The notes under the pieces were generated by a model, which worked only from the letters and a program-made list of their open reading frames with translations, did not search any database and had not been told where the DNA came from. From NCBI RefSeq assembly GCF_902806695.1, contig NZ_CADCXN010000113.1, positions 1 to 64,000 of the forward strand: a stretch of DNA of 64,000 nt. The letters run 5' to 3'. This document shows, in pieces, positions 16,790 to 27,027 of the stretch; positions within the stretch are counted from its first letter, which is position 1; each line of letters opens with the position of its first letter. The position numbers were made by a program, and so were the translations under genes. This DNA is from Candidatus Methylobacter favarea (lineage in GTDB: Bacteria; Pseudomonadota; Gammaproteobacteria; Methylococcales; Methylomonadaceae).

Positions 16790-18799
16790 TTATGCCAATA
16801 TTTGCTCCTGCACCAATTTAATTTCATCCCTGATTTTTGCCGCCTGCTCAAATTCCAGATTTTTCGCATGCCGGTACATGGCATCTTCCAATTGCTTCAG
16901 CTTTTTACCGGCCTGTTTAGGTGTCATTGCCTTATAATCGGCTGAAAGTTCCGCCACTTTGCTGAATGACTGGGCGGAAGTTATAAATCCTGAACCGGGA
17001 ATGGCCAGCTGCAATATATCGGTTATTGATTTTAAAACAGTTGCAGGCTGTATATGATGGTCAGCATTAAACTTGCGCTGCTTTTCACGGCGGCGCTCGG
17101 TTTCTTCTATCGCCTGCTGCATGGATTTGGTAATCCGGTCCCCATACAAAATAGCTTTACCATTAATATTGCGCGCTGCCCGGCCTATCGTCTGAACCAG
17201 GGACACGACTGAACGCAGAAAACCTTCCTTGTCGGCATCGAGTATGGCGACCAACGACACTTCCGGTATATCAAGGCCTTCGCGCAACAGGTTAATGCCT
17301 ACCAGCACATCAAACTGTCCCAGCCTTAGATCCCGAATAATCTCAACCCTTTCCACGGTATCAATATCCGAATGCAAATACCGCACCCGCACCTCATGCT
17401 CGGACAGATATTCCGTCAAATCTTCGGCCATTCTTTTTGTGAGCGTGGTCACCAACACGCGTTCTTTTAGAACGACGCGCTTGTTGATTTCCGATAATAA
17501 GTCATCAACCTGCGTCGTTGCCGGGCGCACTTCCACTTCAGGATCAATCAGGCCAGTCGGCCTGACAACCTGTTCGGCAAAAACGCCTGAATGCTCCTTT
17601 TCATACGGGCCCGGAGTTGCCGACACATAAATTCTCTGCGGCGATTTGATTTCGAATTCTTCAAATGTCAACGGCCGGTTATCCAGAGCGGACGGCAATC
17701 TGAAGCCGTATTCCACCAGTGTTTCCTTGCGCGAACGGTCGCCTTTATACATGGCGCCGATCTGCGGCACCGTGACATGGCTTTCATCAATAATAACCAG
17801 CGCATCATCGGGTAAATAATCAAACATGGTCGGCGGCGCTTCTCCCGGCCCCCGGCCCGACAGATAGCGGGAGTAATTTTCAATGCCGGAGCAATAGCCC
17901 ACTTCCAGAATCATCTCAAGATCAAACAGCGTCCTTTGCTCAAGCCGCTGCGCTTCAACGAGTTTATTCATTGAATGCAACTGCTTCAGACGCTCTTTAA
18001 GCTCTATCTTGATCGCATCCACTGCCGACAATAACTGCTCCCGCGGCGTAACATAATGATTTTTCGGATAAACCGTATAACGCGCGATTCTTTTGACGAT
18101 TTCGCCCGTTAACGGATCGAACAATGATAATCTTTCAACTTCATCATCAAATAACTCTATTCTTAACGCTTCCTGGTCGGATTCGGCGGGGAAAATATCA
18201 ATGACATCGCCGCGGACGCGGTAAGTTGCCCGGCGCAGTTCCGTATCATTGCGGGTGTACTGCATGTCTGCAAGACGCCGCAAAATACTTCGCTGATCAA
18301 TCATGTCGCCTTTTACCAGATGCAACACCATTTTGAAATACGATTCGGGCTCGCCCAATCCATAAATGGCTGAAACCGTTGCGACAACAATCGTATCTCC
18401 CCTTTCTATTAACGCCTTGGTTGCCGATAAACGCATCTGCTCTATATGCTCATTAAGCGAGGCGTCCTTGTCGATAAAGGTATCCGACGCCGGCACATAG
18501 GCTTCCGGCTGGTAATAGTCATAATAAGAGACGAAATATTCAACGCTGTTCTCGGGAAAAAACTCTTTCATCTCGCCATATAACTGGGCAGCCAGCGTTT
18601 TATTGGGCGCCATAATCATGGCCGGACGCTGAACTTTATCAATAACATTGGCTATGGTGAAAGTTTTACCCGAACCCGTTACGCCCAGCAACGTCTGGTG
18701 AACTTCGCCGTTGCTTAAGCCTTCAACCAGCTGCCCTATCGCTGTGGGCTGGTCGCCGGCCGGGTGAAACCGGCTGTGAATTTTAAATTGCTTTTTCAC
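16790..18799 (-). CDS. uvrB: UvrB, excinuclease ABC subunit B
   Basis: UvrB is the damage-verification helicase of nucleotide excision repair; UvrA loads it and UvrC then incises. The 669-residue product has Walker A in GVTGSGKTF (about residue 40), the beta-hairpin region [12 protein letters not shown], and motif [10 protein letters not shown]2 helicase C-terminal motifs include [15 protein letters not shown] and [11 protein letters not shown]-terminal UVR motif that binds UvrC ([20 protein letters not shown]) completes it. Full length and intact. It diverges from aspC, an arrangement also seen in Pseudomonas. I saw no LexA box of the CTGT-N8-ACAG type in the shared 103-base gap. Confidence 0.98.
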   Translation of the reverse strand: MKKQFKIHSRFHPAGDQPTAIGQLVEGLSNGEVHQTLLGVTGSGKTFTIANVIDKVQRPAMIMAPNKTLAAQLYGEMKEFFPENSVEYFVSYYDYYQPEAYVPASDTFIDKDASLNEHIEQMRLSATKALIERGDTIVVATVSAIYGLGEPESYFKMVLHLVKGDMIDQRSILRRLADMQYTRNDTELRRATYRVRGDVIDIFPAESDQEALRIELFDDEVERLSLFDPLTGEIVKRIARYTVYPKNHYVTPREQLLSAVDAIKIELKERLKQLHSMNKLVEAQRLEQRTLFDLEMILEVGYCSGIENYSRYLSGRGPGEAPPTMFDYLPDDALVIIDESHVTVPQIGAMYKGDRSRKETLVEYGFRLPSALDNRPLTFEEFEIKSPQRIYVSATPGPYEKEHSGVFAEQVVRPTGLIDPEVEVRPATTQVDDLLSEINKRVVLKERVLVTTLTKRMAEDLTEYLSEHEVRVRYLHSDIDTVERVEIIRDLRLGQFDVLVGINLLREGLDIPEVSLVAILDADKEGFLRSVVSLVQTIGRAARNINGKAILYGDRITKSMQQAIEETERRREKQRKFNADHHIQPATVLKSITDILQLAIPGSGFITSAQSFSKVAELSADYKAMTPKQAGKKLKQLEDAMYRHAKNLEFEQAAKIRDEIKLVQEQILA

Positions 18800-18842
18800 T
18801 TACACATTCTCATAGACATTATTTTTAACACTAGGCTTTTAG

Positions 18843-18867
18843 AAAGCCATTATACATAGCGTATAAT
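18843..18867. promoter_or_regulatory. overlapping divergent -10 boxes of uvrB and aspC
   Basis: A perfect TATAAT at 18862-18867 faces aspC, with a weak -35 (TTTAGA) about 18 bases upstream. On the minus strand a second TATAAT (18854-18849) faces uvrB, with no good -35. The two lie only 7 bases apart, so polymerase binding for the two genes may compete. Confidence 0.5.
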
Positions 18868-18902
18868 TCTTTATTTTAGACCTGAATTTTACACGGCGGA
18901 CC

Positions 18903-20084
18903 ATGAGCATCAAACTTTCTGACAGAGTCAAAGCAGTCAAACCTTCACCCACATTGGCCGTAACAGCCAGAGCCGCGCAAATGCGCGCGGCAGGCAAAGA
19001 CATCATCGGCCTCGGCGCCGGCGAGCCGGACTTTGACACCCCGGATCATATTAAAGCGGCAGCAGTCAAGGCCCTGGACAATGGCTTTACCAAGTATACG
19101 GCCGTTGACGGCATTCCCAGCCTGAAAAAAGCCATTATCGCTAAATTTAAAAAGGATAACGGGTTTGATTATCAGCTTAATCAAATTCTGGTGTCCTGCG
19201 GCGGCAAACAAAGTTCCTACAATTTAACCCAGGCCCTGCTTAACTCGGGCGATGAGGTTATTATTCCGGCACCCTTCTGGGTTTCTTATCCTGACATGGT
19301 GCTTTTGGCTGACGGCGTGCCGGTTATTATTGAAAGCACACAGAATCAGCATTTTAAAATTTCGCCCGAGCAATTGCGCGCGGCCATTACCGCTAAAACC
19401 CGGCTGATCTTTATCAACAGCCCCTCCAATCCATCAGGTATTGCCTATTCCCTGGAAGAGCTCAAGGCTTTGGGCGATGTGCTCAAGGATTTTCCCGAGA
19501 TTATTATCGCAACCGATGATATGTATGAACATATACTCTGGGAGCAAGGCACGTTTGTTAATATTTTAAATGCCCACCCTGAATTTTATGACCGCACAGT
19601 CGTCTTAAACGGCGTTTCCAAAGCCTATTCCATGACCGGCTGGCGCATCGGTTATGCGGCAGGCCCTGCCAACCTGATTAAAGCCATGGGCACTATTCAG
19701 TCGCAAAGCACCTCTAACCCGACCTCCATTTCGCAGGTTGCGGCAGAAGCCGCCCTGACCGGCGACCAAGGCTTTATTGACCGCATGTGCACCGAATTCA
19801 GACAACGCCATGATTATGTAGTTTCCGAGCTCAATAAAATTGACGGCGTAGAATGCCTTGAAACAGACGGTACGTTTTATGTTTTCCCCAGCGTAAAAAA
19901 GCTTATAGCCAGACTGGAGGGTATCAACGACGACCTGGAATTTTCCGAATATTTAATCGAAAAAGCCGGCGTTGCCTTAGTGCCAGGCTCTGCTTTCGGC
20001 TGCCCCGGCCATATCAGGATTTCGATAGCGACCAGCATGGCGAATCTGCAGAATGCTATGGAGCGAATTAAGAAAGCGATTTAA
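18903..20084 (+). CDS. aspC: aspartate aminotransferase, class I PLP enzyme
   Basis: It transfers an amino group between aspartate and 2-oxoglutarate using pyridoxal phosphate. The 393-residue product matches the subgroup Ib type. It starts SDRVKAVKPSPTLAVTARAA with IGLGAGEPDFDTPDHI, then has INSPSNPSGIAYS. The PLP lysine is in VLNGVSKAYSMTGWRIGYAA, and FYVFPSVK and VALVPGSAFG follow near the end. It is intact. A hairpin overlaps its stop codon (TTAAGATTT paired with AAATCTTAA), but without a T-run after it. Confidence 0.92.
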   Translation: MSIKLSDRVKAVKPSPTLAVTARAAQMRAAGKDIIGLGAGEPDFDTPDHIKAAAVKALDNGFTKYTAVDGIPSLKKAIIAKFKKDNGFDYQLNQILVSCGGKQSSYNLTQALLNSGDEVIIPAPFWVSYPDMVLLADGVPVIIESTQNQHFKISPEQLRAAITAKTRLIFINSPSNPSGIAYSLEELKALGDVLKDFPEIIIATDDMYEHILWEQGTFVNILNAHPEFYDRTVVLNGVSKAYSMTGWRIGYAAGPANLIKAMGTIQSQSTSNPTSISQVAAEAALTGDQGFIDRMCTEFRQRHDYVVSELNKIDGVECLETDGTFYVFPSVKKLIARLEGINDDLEFSEYLIEKAGVALVPGSAFGCPGHIRISIATSMANLQNAMERIKKAI

Positions 20085-20197
20085 GATTTTGCAGGGGTAA
20101 GGCAAATCTTAAAAGCCTAATCATTTAAAGGAATGTGCACAATTTTCTTATTTACTTTGCGTGGTCATTTTTGCGGATTGTGATCATCAAAAAGTTT

Positions 20198-20235
20198 CGT
20201 CATTCCGGCAGGGCGTGGGAATCCAGGCACAAGGA
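20198..20235. repeat. possible REP-like palindromic unit
   Basis: CGTCATTCCGGCAGGGCGTG and the following GGAATCCAGG resemble the CGTCATTCC...GGAATCCAG intergenic units common in proteobacterial genomes. The arms ATTCC and GGAAT can pair. Only one copy was noticed in this window, so the call rests on resemblance alone. Confidence 0.3.
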
Positions 20236-20366
20236 TGTGAATGCATGATTGAGTATTGTGCTTAAATCAAGCGATCGCATAACTGGCAACTTGCCGTCCG
20301 TGGCGCTGAATACCCGTGTCCGGCGGGCATGTTAATATTCTGGCTTTTCCGCAACTGCTGTCAAGC

Positions 20367-20893
20367 TGCTCAACGATGTTCCGAACTGCGCGCCCCGGCT
20401 CAAACCGGGACGCAGCGCCAAGACGAGCTTGTGCATCGTTGATGCTCAAAGCGTCAAAAACACCGATGGCGCCAGAGATAAAGCTTATGAAGCCGGCAAA
20501 AAGGTAGCGGGCCTCAAGCGTCATATCTTTGTTGATAGCCCAGCTTTGCCGCCTGCGATAGCCGTCACCACGGCCAATATCACCGATCACCTGGGGGCGC
20601 TGGAGGCCATTGCCCGGAACTTGACAGGCTTATCGGCGGTTGCTTCGCTGTTAGGCGATGGCGGCTTTACAGGGCAGCCTTTTGCTGAGGCCGTCCAGCG
20701 TTCGCCAGGTGCCGCCCTACAAGTCCCCAAACGCCATGAGCTTCATACCTTGGCGGTGCTTGCGTAACGTGGGGTAATCGAGCGATTCTTTGCCGGGCTG
20801 GAAAAATACCGAACGCTTGCTTGACACCCGCTTACAATTTGTCAATTTGGCTGTCTTGGCGTTATTGCTGAGAAGATATTGAACAGATTCTTA
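20367..20893 (+). pseudogene. internally deleted IS5-family (IS427-like) transposase, copy 1
   Basis: The plus frame from about 20429 reads CIVDAQSVKNTDGARDKAYE and GKKVAGLKRHIFVDSPALPP, the mid-part of IS427-group transposases. In a shifted frame the C-terminal part with LTPAYNLSIWL-like residues is replaced by text ending at the inverted repeat AGAAGATATTGAACAG (20872-20887). Frame breaks occur near 20765. The N-terminal part and left inverted repeat are missing. It is nearly identical to 56277-56788, and both copies lack the same piece between PNW and KPGRSAKTS (about 90 bases compared with a full-length gene). Confidence 0.8.
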
Positions 20894-21019
20894 GAAAAGA
20901 AGTTTGACCAGTATTTGAAAACTACCGATTGGGGCTAAATGACGCAGGGCTCAAAGTATCGGAAGACGTCTACCCAGATGCGCTTACGCTAATCCAAAGT
21001 AAATCTATTCAATTACCCT

Positions 21020-21775
21020 AACCGGCCTCATTATCGATAAGGGCGAAGATTTTGGTTTGAATGCCTTCCGGTTAATTCGGCAAATGGTCCCTGAGGATAA
21101 AAACGATTTATTCATTCTCGGAGAGGCTCGCCAACGAATTTATGGTAGCAAAGTGGTTTTGAGTCAATGTGGCATTAAAATCATTGGCCGTAGCCGTAAG
21201 TTACGGGTTAACTACCGAACAACTGAGCAAATCAGACGAGGTGCGGTCTCGTTGTTGAATGGTATTCTTTTTGAACGACTTTGATAATGGCGTAGACGAA
21301 CAAAGAGGTTATCGTTCTCTAACGACTGGGGTAGAACCTATTATCCAGTGTTTGCTAGTGCCAAATTGGAAGCCGGATTTATTGTTAATTCTCTGAAAAA
21401 GTTAATAGAACAGGACTTAGCTAAGGCCTGTATTTCTGTCAGAAGGCATACCGATATGGAACGTTATCTGGCGGCCTTGGGAGAATCGGGTATTGCCTTT
21501 TATCAAATTGATCAGAATACGCTCGATAACACCGCGCAACCCGGAGTCAGGTTAGCAACTATGCATTGAGTCAAGGGGTTTGAGTTTGATTATATGTAAG
21601 TCGCCCGAGTCAATGAAGGTGTTGACCATTAGCTGCTTTAGAATCAGATGACCCGACGATTACTAGAGAACACGATCAGCCCGAAAGATCTTTATTGTAT
21701 GTAGAATTACTCGAGCTAAACGTTTTTGTGCCCTTTCTGGGTTTGGTAAGTTTTCTCGGAATATACTTAAAAAAA
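21020..21775 (+). pseudogene. UvrD-like superfamily I helicase, broken
   Basis: Pieces in the right order read DKGEDFGLNAFRLIRQMVPE (a worn motif II), ARQRIYGSKVVLSQCGI and RKLRVNYRTTEQIRRGAVSL (motif IV region). After a frameshift near 21285 come FASAKLEAGFIVNSLKKLIE, MERYLAALGESGIAFYQID, and VRLATMH-stop-VKGFEFDYM, where an in-frame TGA interrupts motif V. A worn motif VI (SLLYV) follows near 21700. The N-terminal part, including Walker A, is absent. It lies just behind IS5 copy 1, which may have removed the 5' end. Confidence 0.75.
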
Positions 21776-22207
21776 GTGACTTGTATTAGCTCAAATATTT
21801 TTCAGAGCCATGCTTAGCAATAATAAAGTGAGAAAACCGCAGTTGACTTATTTCAGCTAACTCTTATTTAAACTCTGGACTTTACAATAGCCCAGCACGA
21901 ATCGATAAAGGGTCAGCTCGCACCGGCTGGCGCAAACATTCAGCTACAACTTGCTGCTATGTACAGCAAGGCTTTTCTTGAGGTTTTGCTATACGCCAGA
22001 CCTCAAATACCCAACATTTGTCAGGCTTAAGCGCCGGGGAATTTCTCCGGAATGCGTTCGTTGTAGAATAGTTTGCGGGTTAACTTTAGTAATTTCACTG
22101 CTTTATTCCATACCAACAAGCCTTGATATTGCTCGTCAAAGGCCGCAATCCTGCTGCCTCGACCCGTTTGAATGTATTCGCCCGCGGCCGTGGGGATGGC
22201 CCTTGCC
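21776..22207. other. stretch without a recognisable gene
   Basis: Between the helicase remnant and the end of the pyrC-like gene I find no supported gene, RNA or repeat. The one 86-codon frame (21951-22211) has no start context and no family signature. No clear terminator for the pyr operon is visible. Confidence 0.4.
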
Positions 22208-23494
22208 TTAAAAGTCTTCCAGACGATGAATAATTCTGCCCGCTTGCACGGTGCAGGTTACCCGGCCTTTCAATGTCCGGCCCCAGAAAGGCGTATTGAT
22301 GCCCTGGCTTTTCCAGTTGTCAGAGTTGACTTGCCAGTCCAGGTCAGGATCAAAAATGCATACATCCGCGGAAAAGCCAGGTGTCAAGGCGCCGCTTTTT
22401 ATGCGGAGAATACGGGCAGGATTTTTGCTCAGCGCTGCTATGCCCTGTTCCAGTGTGATGGCTTTTTCTGCGACCAGTTTGAGCATTAATGGCAAGACGG
22501 TTTCCAGTGATGACATCCCCGGCTCTGTTTCCGGAAATGCACCCAATTTGGCATCCAGATCATGGGGTTGATGATCAGAGCACAGACTGTCGAGCATGCC
22601 GCTAGCCAGGCCATGTCTTAGATACTGCTTGTCGGTCTCGCTGCGTAAAGGCGGCAATACATGGTAGATGCTGTCAAAAGGCGCCATATCATTTTCGGTT
22701 AGATGCAGCTGATGAATGGCGGCGTCCGCGCTGACATCCAGGCCGTATTTTTTTGCCTGATGTATCTTGATTACCGAACGCTTGCAGCTTAACTGGCCAA
22801 AATGCACGCGGCAGCCGGTAAGTTCGACCAGTTCCAGGCATTGGGCCAGTGCTATGGTTTCAGCGGCATCAGGGATGCTCGGCAGTCCGTATCGGGTTGA
22901 AAACGCGCCTTCATGGGCGCAGCCGTTATTGCTCAGCCAAAAGTCATTAGGCCGAAACATTAACAATAAGTCATGGCTCGCGGCATATTCCAATGCCCGC
23001 CTTAATATCAGCAGGTTTTTTACCGGTTCATTAGCATTGCTGACGGCAATACAGCCGGCCTGTTTCAGCGACAGCATGGAGCTTAATTCCGCGCCTTCCA
23101 GTTTCTGGGTAAGGGCGGCGATCGGGTAAATTTGCTCATAGCCGGCTTTTTTCGCCAGATCCCTGACCAGTTCCGCAACTGCCGGCGTATCGATAGGCGG
23201 AGTGGTATCCGGCTGCAGGCACATGGTGGTTATGCCGGCGCAGGCCGCAGCACGGGTTTCACTTTTAAAATTTGCCTTGCGGCTGTGTCCCATATCCCGC
23301 AGGCGCGTACTCAAGTCAATAAAGCCCGGGCAAACTATCTGGTTTTTGGCGTCAATGACATGGGTGGGCTGGAAACCGGCCGGCTCATCAGTGACGGAGA
23401 TAATTTTTCCGGCAGCGATATAAATAGAGCCGATGCGGTCGATTTTACTGGCCGGGTCGATGAGTCTTCCGTCTTTAATGTGCAGCTGATTCAT
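22208..23494 (-). CDS. pyrC: dihydroorotase-like PyrC', probably non-catalytic
   Basis: This 428-residue protein belongs to the amidohydrolase dihydroorotase family, but the metal-binding H-x-H of active enzymes (DLHVHLREPG type) reads DLSTRLRDMG at residues 60-69, so both histidines are lost. CSDHQPHD keeps the later region. In Pseudomonas such a PyrC' has no dihydroorotase activity and serves as a structural partner of aspartate transcarbamoylase; the same role is inferred here. Its ATG shares one base with the pyrB stop (TGATG), showing tight coupling. A true dihydroorotase should lie elsewhere in the genome. Confidence 0.9.
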   Translation of the reverse strand: MNQLHIKDGRLIDPASKIDRIGSIYIAAGKIISVTDEPAGFQPTHVIDAKNQIVCPGFIDLSTRLRDMGHSRKANFKSETRAAACAGITTMCLQPDTTPPIDTPAVAELVRDLAKKAGYEQIYPIAALTQKLEGAELSSMLSLKQAGCIAVSNANEPVKNLLILRRALEYAASHDLLLMFRPNDFWLSNNGCAHEGAFSTRYGLPSIPDAAETIALAQCLELVELTGCRVHFGQLSCKRSVIKIHQAKKYGLDVSADAAIHQLHLTENDMAPFDSIYHVLPPLRSETDKQYLRHGLASGMLDSLCSDHQPHDLDAKLGAFPETEPGMSSLETVLPLMLKLVAEKAITLEQGIAALSKNPARILRIKSGALTPGFSADVCIFDPDLDWQVNSDNWKSQGINTPFWGRTLKGRVTCTVQAGRIIHRLEDF

Positions 23495-24456
23495 CAGGCA
23501 AGTCCCTGTTTTTGCATCGCCATAGCCATAATCGCCATACGGATGGCGATGCCGTTGCTGACTTGCTTCAGGATGACCGACTGCGGGCCGTCAGCCACTT
23601 TTGAATCAATTTCGACACCGCGGTTAATCGGCCCTGGATGCATAACGATGGCATCGGGCTTGGCGATTTTCAGCTTATCTTCAGTAAGCCCAAAACATTT
23701 GAAATATTCGCTTTCACTGGGCAGCAACGCCGAGCTCATGCGTTCTTTTTGCAGGCGCAGCATGGCAATAACATCCATATCCTTGAGTCCTTCCGTCAGA
23801 TTATGAAAAACCCTGACGCCCAATGTTTCAACATGCGCAGGGAGCAGGGTCTTGGGAGCGATAACCCTGATTTCGGCAACGCCCAGGGTATTTAGTGCCT
23901 GAATCTGTGAGCGGGCAACACGGGAATGCAGAATATCGCCGATAATAGCCACGCGCAGATTTGAAAAGTCTTTTTTTATCTGGCGAATGGTAAACATATC
24001 CAGCATGGCCTGGGTTGGATGAGCATGTTGCCCGTCGCCGGCATTGATGACGCTAATATGCGGGGCAGTATGTTGGGCTATAAAATGGGCGGCGCCGCTG
24101 ACAGCATGGCGCACCACAAACATGTCCACATGCATGGCTTGCAGGTTGCGAATGGTGTCGAGCAGGCTTTCGCCTTTTGAAGTTGAAGAGGTCGCAATGC
24201 TCATGCTTAACACATCGGCGGATAAGCGTTTTGCAGCCAGTTCAAAGGTCGTGCGTGTGCGCGTGCTGTTTTCAAAAAACAGGTTGACGATAGTTTTGCC
24301 GCGCAGCAAAGGGACTTTTTTAACCTTTTGTCCGGACATGCCTACAAATGATTCAGCCATATCCAGAATTTCTGTTAACAGGCTTTTGTCCAGGCCCTCG
24401 ATAGTCAGAAAATGCCTGAGCTTACCCTCCTGATTTAACTGCAAGTCATCAGGCAT
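23494..24456 (-). CDS. pyrB: PyrB, aspartate carbamoyltransferase catalytic subunit
   Basis: PyrB condenses carbamoyl phosphate and aspartate in the first committed step of pyrimidine synthesis. The 320-residue product has [16 protein letters not shown] (carbamoyl phosphate binding), [12 protein letters not shown] and the aspartate-binding LRLQKERM. Length is usual for the catalytic chain. No pyrI is present, and PyrC' follows directly, as in the Pseudomonas-type dodecameric enzyme. It lies four bases after pyrR. Confidence 0.97.
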   Translation of the reverse strand: MPDDLQLNQEGKLRHFLTIEGLDKSLLTEILDMAESFVGMSGQKVKKVPLLRGKTIVNLFFENSTRTRTTFELAAKRLSADVLSMSIATSSTSKGESLLDTIRNLQAMHVDMFVVRHAVSGAAHFIAQHTAPHISVINAGDGQHAHPTQAMLDMFTIRQIKKDFSNLRVAIIGDILHSRVARSQIQALNTLGVAEIRVIAPKTLLPAHVETLGVRVFHNLTEGLKDMDVIAMLRLQKERMSSALLPSESEYFKCFGLTEDKLKIAKPDAIVMHPGPINRGVEIDSKVADGPQSVILKQVSNGIAIRMAIMAMAMQKQGLA

Positions 24457-24460
24457 GGAT

Positions 24461-24979
24461 TTAGGCAGCTACTTCGATGGTTTGCAACTCAATAGTCAAT
24501 GGCTCAGGACCGGTCAGTTTAAGGCGCTGGTCTGCATTCAGGATAATGCTTGCGCCGGCGCAATCGGGATTGATTGGAATTTGTTTGCCGTCACGTTTTA
24601 TCAGCACTGCCAAAACCACCTGCTTGGGCCGCCCATAATCGAAAATTTCATTCAAGGCTGCACGGATAGTTCTTCCGGTATAAAAAACATCATCGATCAG
24701 GATAATGTCACGACCTTCAATATTTGGCGGCAATTGGCTGGGCTTTACATTGGGATTGACGCCGATCCGGGAAAAATCGTCCCGGTAAAAGGAAATATCC
24801 AGAAGCCCCAGCGCTTCCTCGATATTGAGCCGCTGATGCATGTGTTCGGCAATCCATACGCCGCCGGTACGAATGCCTATCATCAGCGGGCTAGTCAGTT
24901 TTCTTTCAACAATGCTGCGTCTCAGCGCGGCTTCCAGGTTATTAAGCAGGTCAGGAATTTGTAGGTAGTTCAGGGTCAT
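24461..24979 (-). CDS. pyrR: PyrR, pyrimidine regulatory protein / uracil phosphoribosyltransferase
   Basis: PyrR is a phosphoribosyltransferase-fold protein that controls pyr genes in many bacteria and can have uracil phosphoribosyltransferase activity. The product of 172 residues starts [20 protein letters not shown] and has the PRPP-binding loop [18 protein letters not shown]. The open frame runs upstream to 25120, but family starts and the overlap pattern favour the ATG at 24979, inside the end of ruvX (29-base overlap). I saw no attenuator hairpin with an obvious PyrR site. Confidence 0.93.
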   Translation of the reverse strand: MTLNYLQIPDLLNNLEAALRRSIVERKLTSPLMIGIRTGGVWIAEHMHQRLNIEEALGLLDISFYRDDFSRIGVNPNVKPSQLPPNIEGRDIILIDDVFYTGRTIRAALNEIFDYGRPKQVVLAVLIKRDGKQIPINPDCAGASIILNADQRLKLTGPEPLTIELQTIEVAA

Positions 24980-25430
24980 TTTGGGTAGTGTGGTTATTGA
25001 GCCAGGTCTGCAAGATAAGCTGGGCAGCCAGTTGATCCTGTACTTTCCAGAGTCTGGTTGCCGTGAGGCTGACTTCATCAAATAGCATTTGCTTGGCTTC
25101 AAATGTCGACAAGGTTTCATCCTGCTGATAAACAGGCAGTTGATAGCGGCCTTCCAGTTGCCGGCAGAATTTTAACATGCGCAAGGTCACAGCGTTGTCC
25201 GAACCGTCCGCCTGTCTTGAAATACCCACCACTAAGCCTGCAGGTTGCCACTCGTTTATCAACGTCCTGATTGTTTCCCAATCAGGACGTTGATTAATAG
25301 AACGGATGGTTTGCAGTGAACTGGCTGTAGAGGTGGTCGTTTGACCTACCGCTACGCCTATTTTTTTAGTACCGAAATCAAAGCCCAGATAAGTATCGGC
25401 ATGGGCTTTGGATAACAAGGGATCTCGCAT
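24951..25430 (-). CDS. ruvX: RuvX (YqgF), Holliday junction resolvase-like protein
   Basis: YqgF/RuvX proteins have an RNase H-like fold and act in 16S rRNA processing and possibly in junction resolution. The 159-residue product has the N-terminal acidic motif YLGFDFGTKKIGVAVGQ, VVGISRQADGSDN in the middle and YQQDETLSTFEAKQMLF, with the conserved acidic residue. Length is slightly above the usual 140-150. It lies between yqgE and pyrR in the order known from Pseudomonas. Confidence 0.94.
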   Translation of the reverse strand: MRDPLLSKAHADTYLGFDFGTKKIGVAVGQTTTSTASSLQTIRSINQRPDWETIRTLINEWQPAGLVVGISRQADGSDNAVTLRMLKFCRQLEGRYQLPVYQQDETLSTFEAKQMLFDEVSLTATRLWKVQDQLAAQLILQTWLNNHTTQNDPELPTNS

Positions 25431-25539
25431 AGTCTGGCCTCTAACTGATCAAAAGGCCAGGTGGACAAGGGGCAAGATGAGAGTCAATAAGCAAGACTGG
25501 CTCTACGGCAGTGATTAAGTGCAGAACAACGGACTGGAT

Positions 25540-26106
25540 TTAGCCATGTCCGGCCGGCATGGTTAATTGATTAATATCAATACCAATTTGCCCCGCTGCC
25601 GCGCTCCAGCGCAGGTCAACCGGTGTATCAAATAAAACTCCGGTAGCAAAAGGCGTATTCAGCCAGGCATTATCCAGCATTTCTTTTTCCAGTTGCCCTT
25701 CGCCCCAGCCTGCATAACCTAAAGCGACCAGGTATTTTTCAGGCCCTTTTCCTACAGCAATGGCCTCGATTACATCCCGGGAGGTGGTCAGGGAAATGGC
25801 TTCTGAGACCGGCAAGGTAGCATCCCAATTGCCTCCGGCAGGGTGGATCACGAAACCGCGCTCCTGCTGTACAGGGCCGCCAGCAAATACAGGGGCTTGT
25901 GCTGCAACGGAAGAAGTTGCCCGTATATCCATTTGCTTAAAAATTTCGCCCAGCTTCATTTGTGCCGACCTGTTAATGACTATGCCTAATGCCCCCTCTT
26001 GATTGTGCTGGCATAAATAGGTTACGGTATGGGAAAAATTAGGATCCGCCAAACCCGGCATGGCGATAATAAACTGGTTGTTAAAGTAAGTAGCGCGGCT
26101 CATCAT
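25540..26106 (-). CDS. yqgE: YqgE/AlgH family protein (DUF179)
   Basis: The family is widespread, and its molecular role is not firmly established; AlgH was linked to alginate regulation in Pseudomonas. The 188-residue product has FIIAMPGLADPNFSHTVTYL, GALGIVINRSAQMKLGEI and VFAGGPVQQERGFVIH, then YLVALGYAGWGEGQLEKEM, all typical of DUF179. Two Met codons start the frame (MMSRA), and either may be used. It belongs to the gshB-to-pyrC' series, with 109 bases before ruvX. Confidence 0.93.
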   Translation of the reverse strand: MMSRATYFNNQFIIAMPGLADPNFSHTVTYLCQHNQEGALGIVINRSAQMKLGEIFKQMDIRATSSVAAQAPVFAGGPVQQERGFVIHPAGGNWDATLPVSEAISLTTSRDVIEAIAVGKGPEKYLVALGYAGWGEGQLEKEMLDNAWLNTPFATGVLFDTPVDLRWSAAAGQIGIDINQLTMPAGHG

Positions 26107-26147
26107 AGGCTTATGTATCGTGTTAGTGGTTAGCTTTGCAAATATTC

Positions 26148-27026
26148 CTATCGTGTGGTCATGCCTGATTCATCAGAGAACTTCCATACTCTGGTGATTA
26201 TCAGAACATCCAGTTCTTTAAGTAGTTCAGTTGGTAAAGGCGCAAACGGCGCGCTGATTCTGACAATTCGTTCAGCTGCTTCGTCCAGAGCCTGATTTCC
26301 GGAAGACTGATTGATGCGTATACTGTAAATATCCCCGTCTGCCTTAATACCTACATCCATAATCAGTGTAGCCGAGAAATTTTTCTTGGCCGCCACTTCC
26401 GGGTAATTAAGATTGCCCGTTCGTTCCACTTTACCTTCCCAATCCTTTATATATTGAGCGGCCACATATTTATGCGCACTCACTGAATTAACGAACTTTA
26501 CCTTGGCCTGATCAGCATTCTGCTGGCTGTGCCTGATCTCGGTGCCCATTTGGGTAATTTGTTGCTGTAAAGTCTCGCGCGATAAGTGCGGATGTTTTTC
26601 CTTGGTATTGGCAACAGCGGCTTTAGCCGTTGCCGCAACGAGCTTGTTTTCAGCTTTTTGCCGGGTAATAATTTTTTGCTTTGCTTTGGGCCTGCTTTGC
26701 TGCTGCGCGCTCTTATTGAGCTGTTGTTTCTGGCTATTGTTCCGGCTGGAAAGCTTTTGTGCTGGCGGTTCGGGTTTTCTGCTTTCTTTGCCTGCGCCCA
26801 GCTGATTTTCCTGAGCCAGAAATTTTGCTTTTTCAGGGGTTTTTTTGACCGGTGTATTGACTAGCGTAATGTCTATGGATCTGCTGGTTTTTTCCGCTTG
26901 AGGCGGTGTGAAACCAATACCCAATATAATAACAACATGTGCGACAGCCGCCATAAACAGGGCTACCAATAACGAATCATTATTGGATGAAGAAGCAGAC
27001 GGATAGAACGTTGCCGGATTTGTCAT
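26148..27026 (-). CDS. tonB: TonB family energy transducer
   Basis: TonB carries energy from ExbB-ExbD in the inner membrane to outer-membrane receptors. After a short N-terminus comes one membrane anchor (ALFMAAVAHVVIILGIGF). A long Lys, Pro and Gln-rich periplasmic linker follows, then a C-terminal TonB domain of about 85 residues with GNLNYPEVAAKK, ADGDIYSIRINQSSG and LIITRVWKF. The frame also allows an ATG at 27047, which would overlap gshB; the ATG at 27026 follows the gshB stop by one base and is preferred. The gene order matches Pseudomonas. Confidence 0.9.
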   Translation of the reverse strand: MTNPATFYPSASSSNNDSLLVALFMAAVAHVVIILGIGFTPPQAEKTSRSIDITLVNTPVKKTPEKAKFLAQENQLGAGKESRKPEPPAQKLSSRNNSQKQQLNKSAQQQSRPKAKQKIITRQKAENKLVAATAKAAVANTKEKHPHLSRETLQQQITQMGTEIRHSQQNADQAKVKFVNSVSAHKYVAAQYIKDWEGKVERTGNLNYPEVAAKKNFSATLIMDVGIKADGDIYSIRINQSSGNQALDEAAERIVRISAPFAPLPTELLKELDVLIITRVWKFSDESGMTTR

Positions 27027-27027
27027 A

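Noticed and set aside
20082-20113. Hairpin overlapping the aspC stop as a terminator
   Set aside because: The stem is AT-rich, the loop is 14 bases and no T-run follows on the plus strand.
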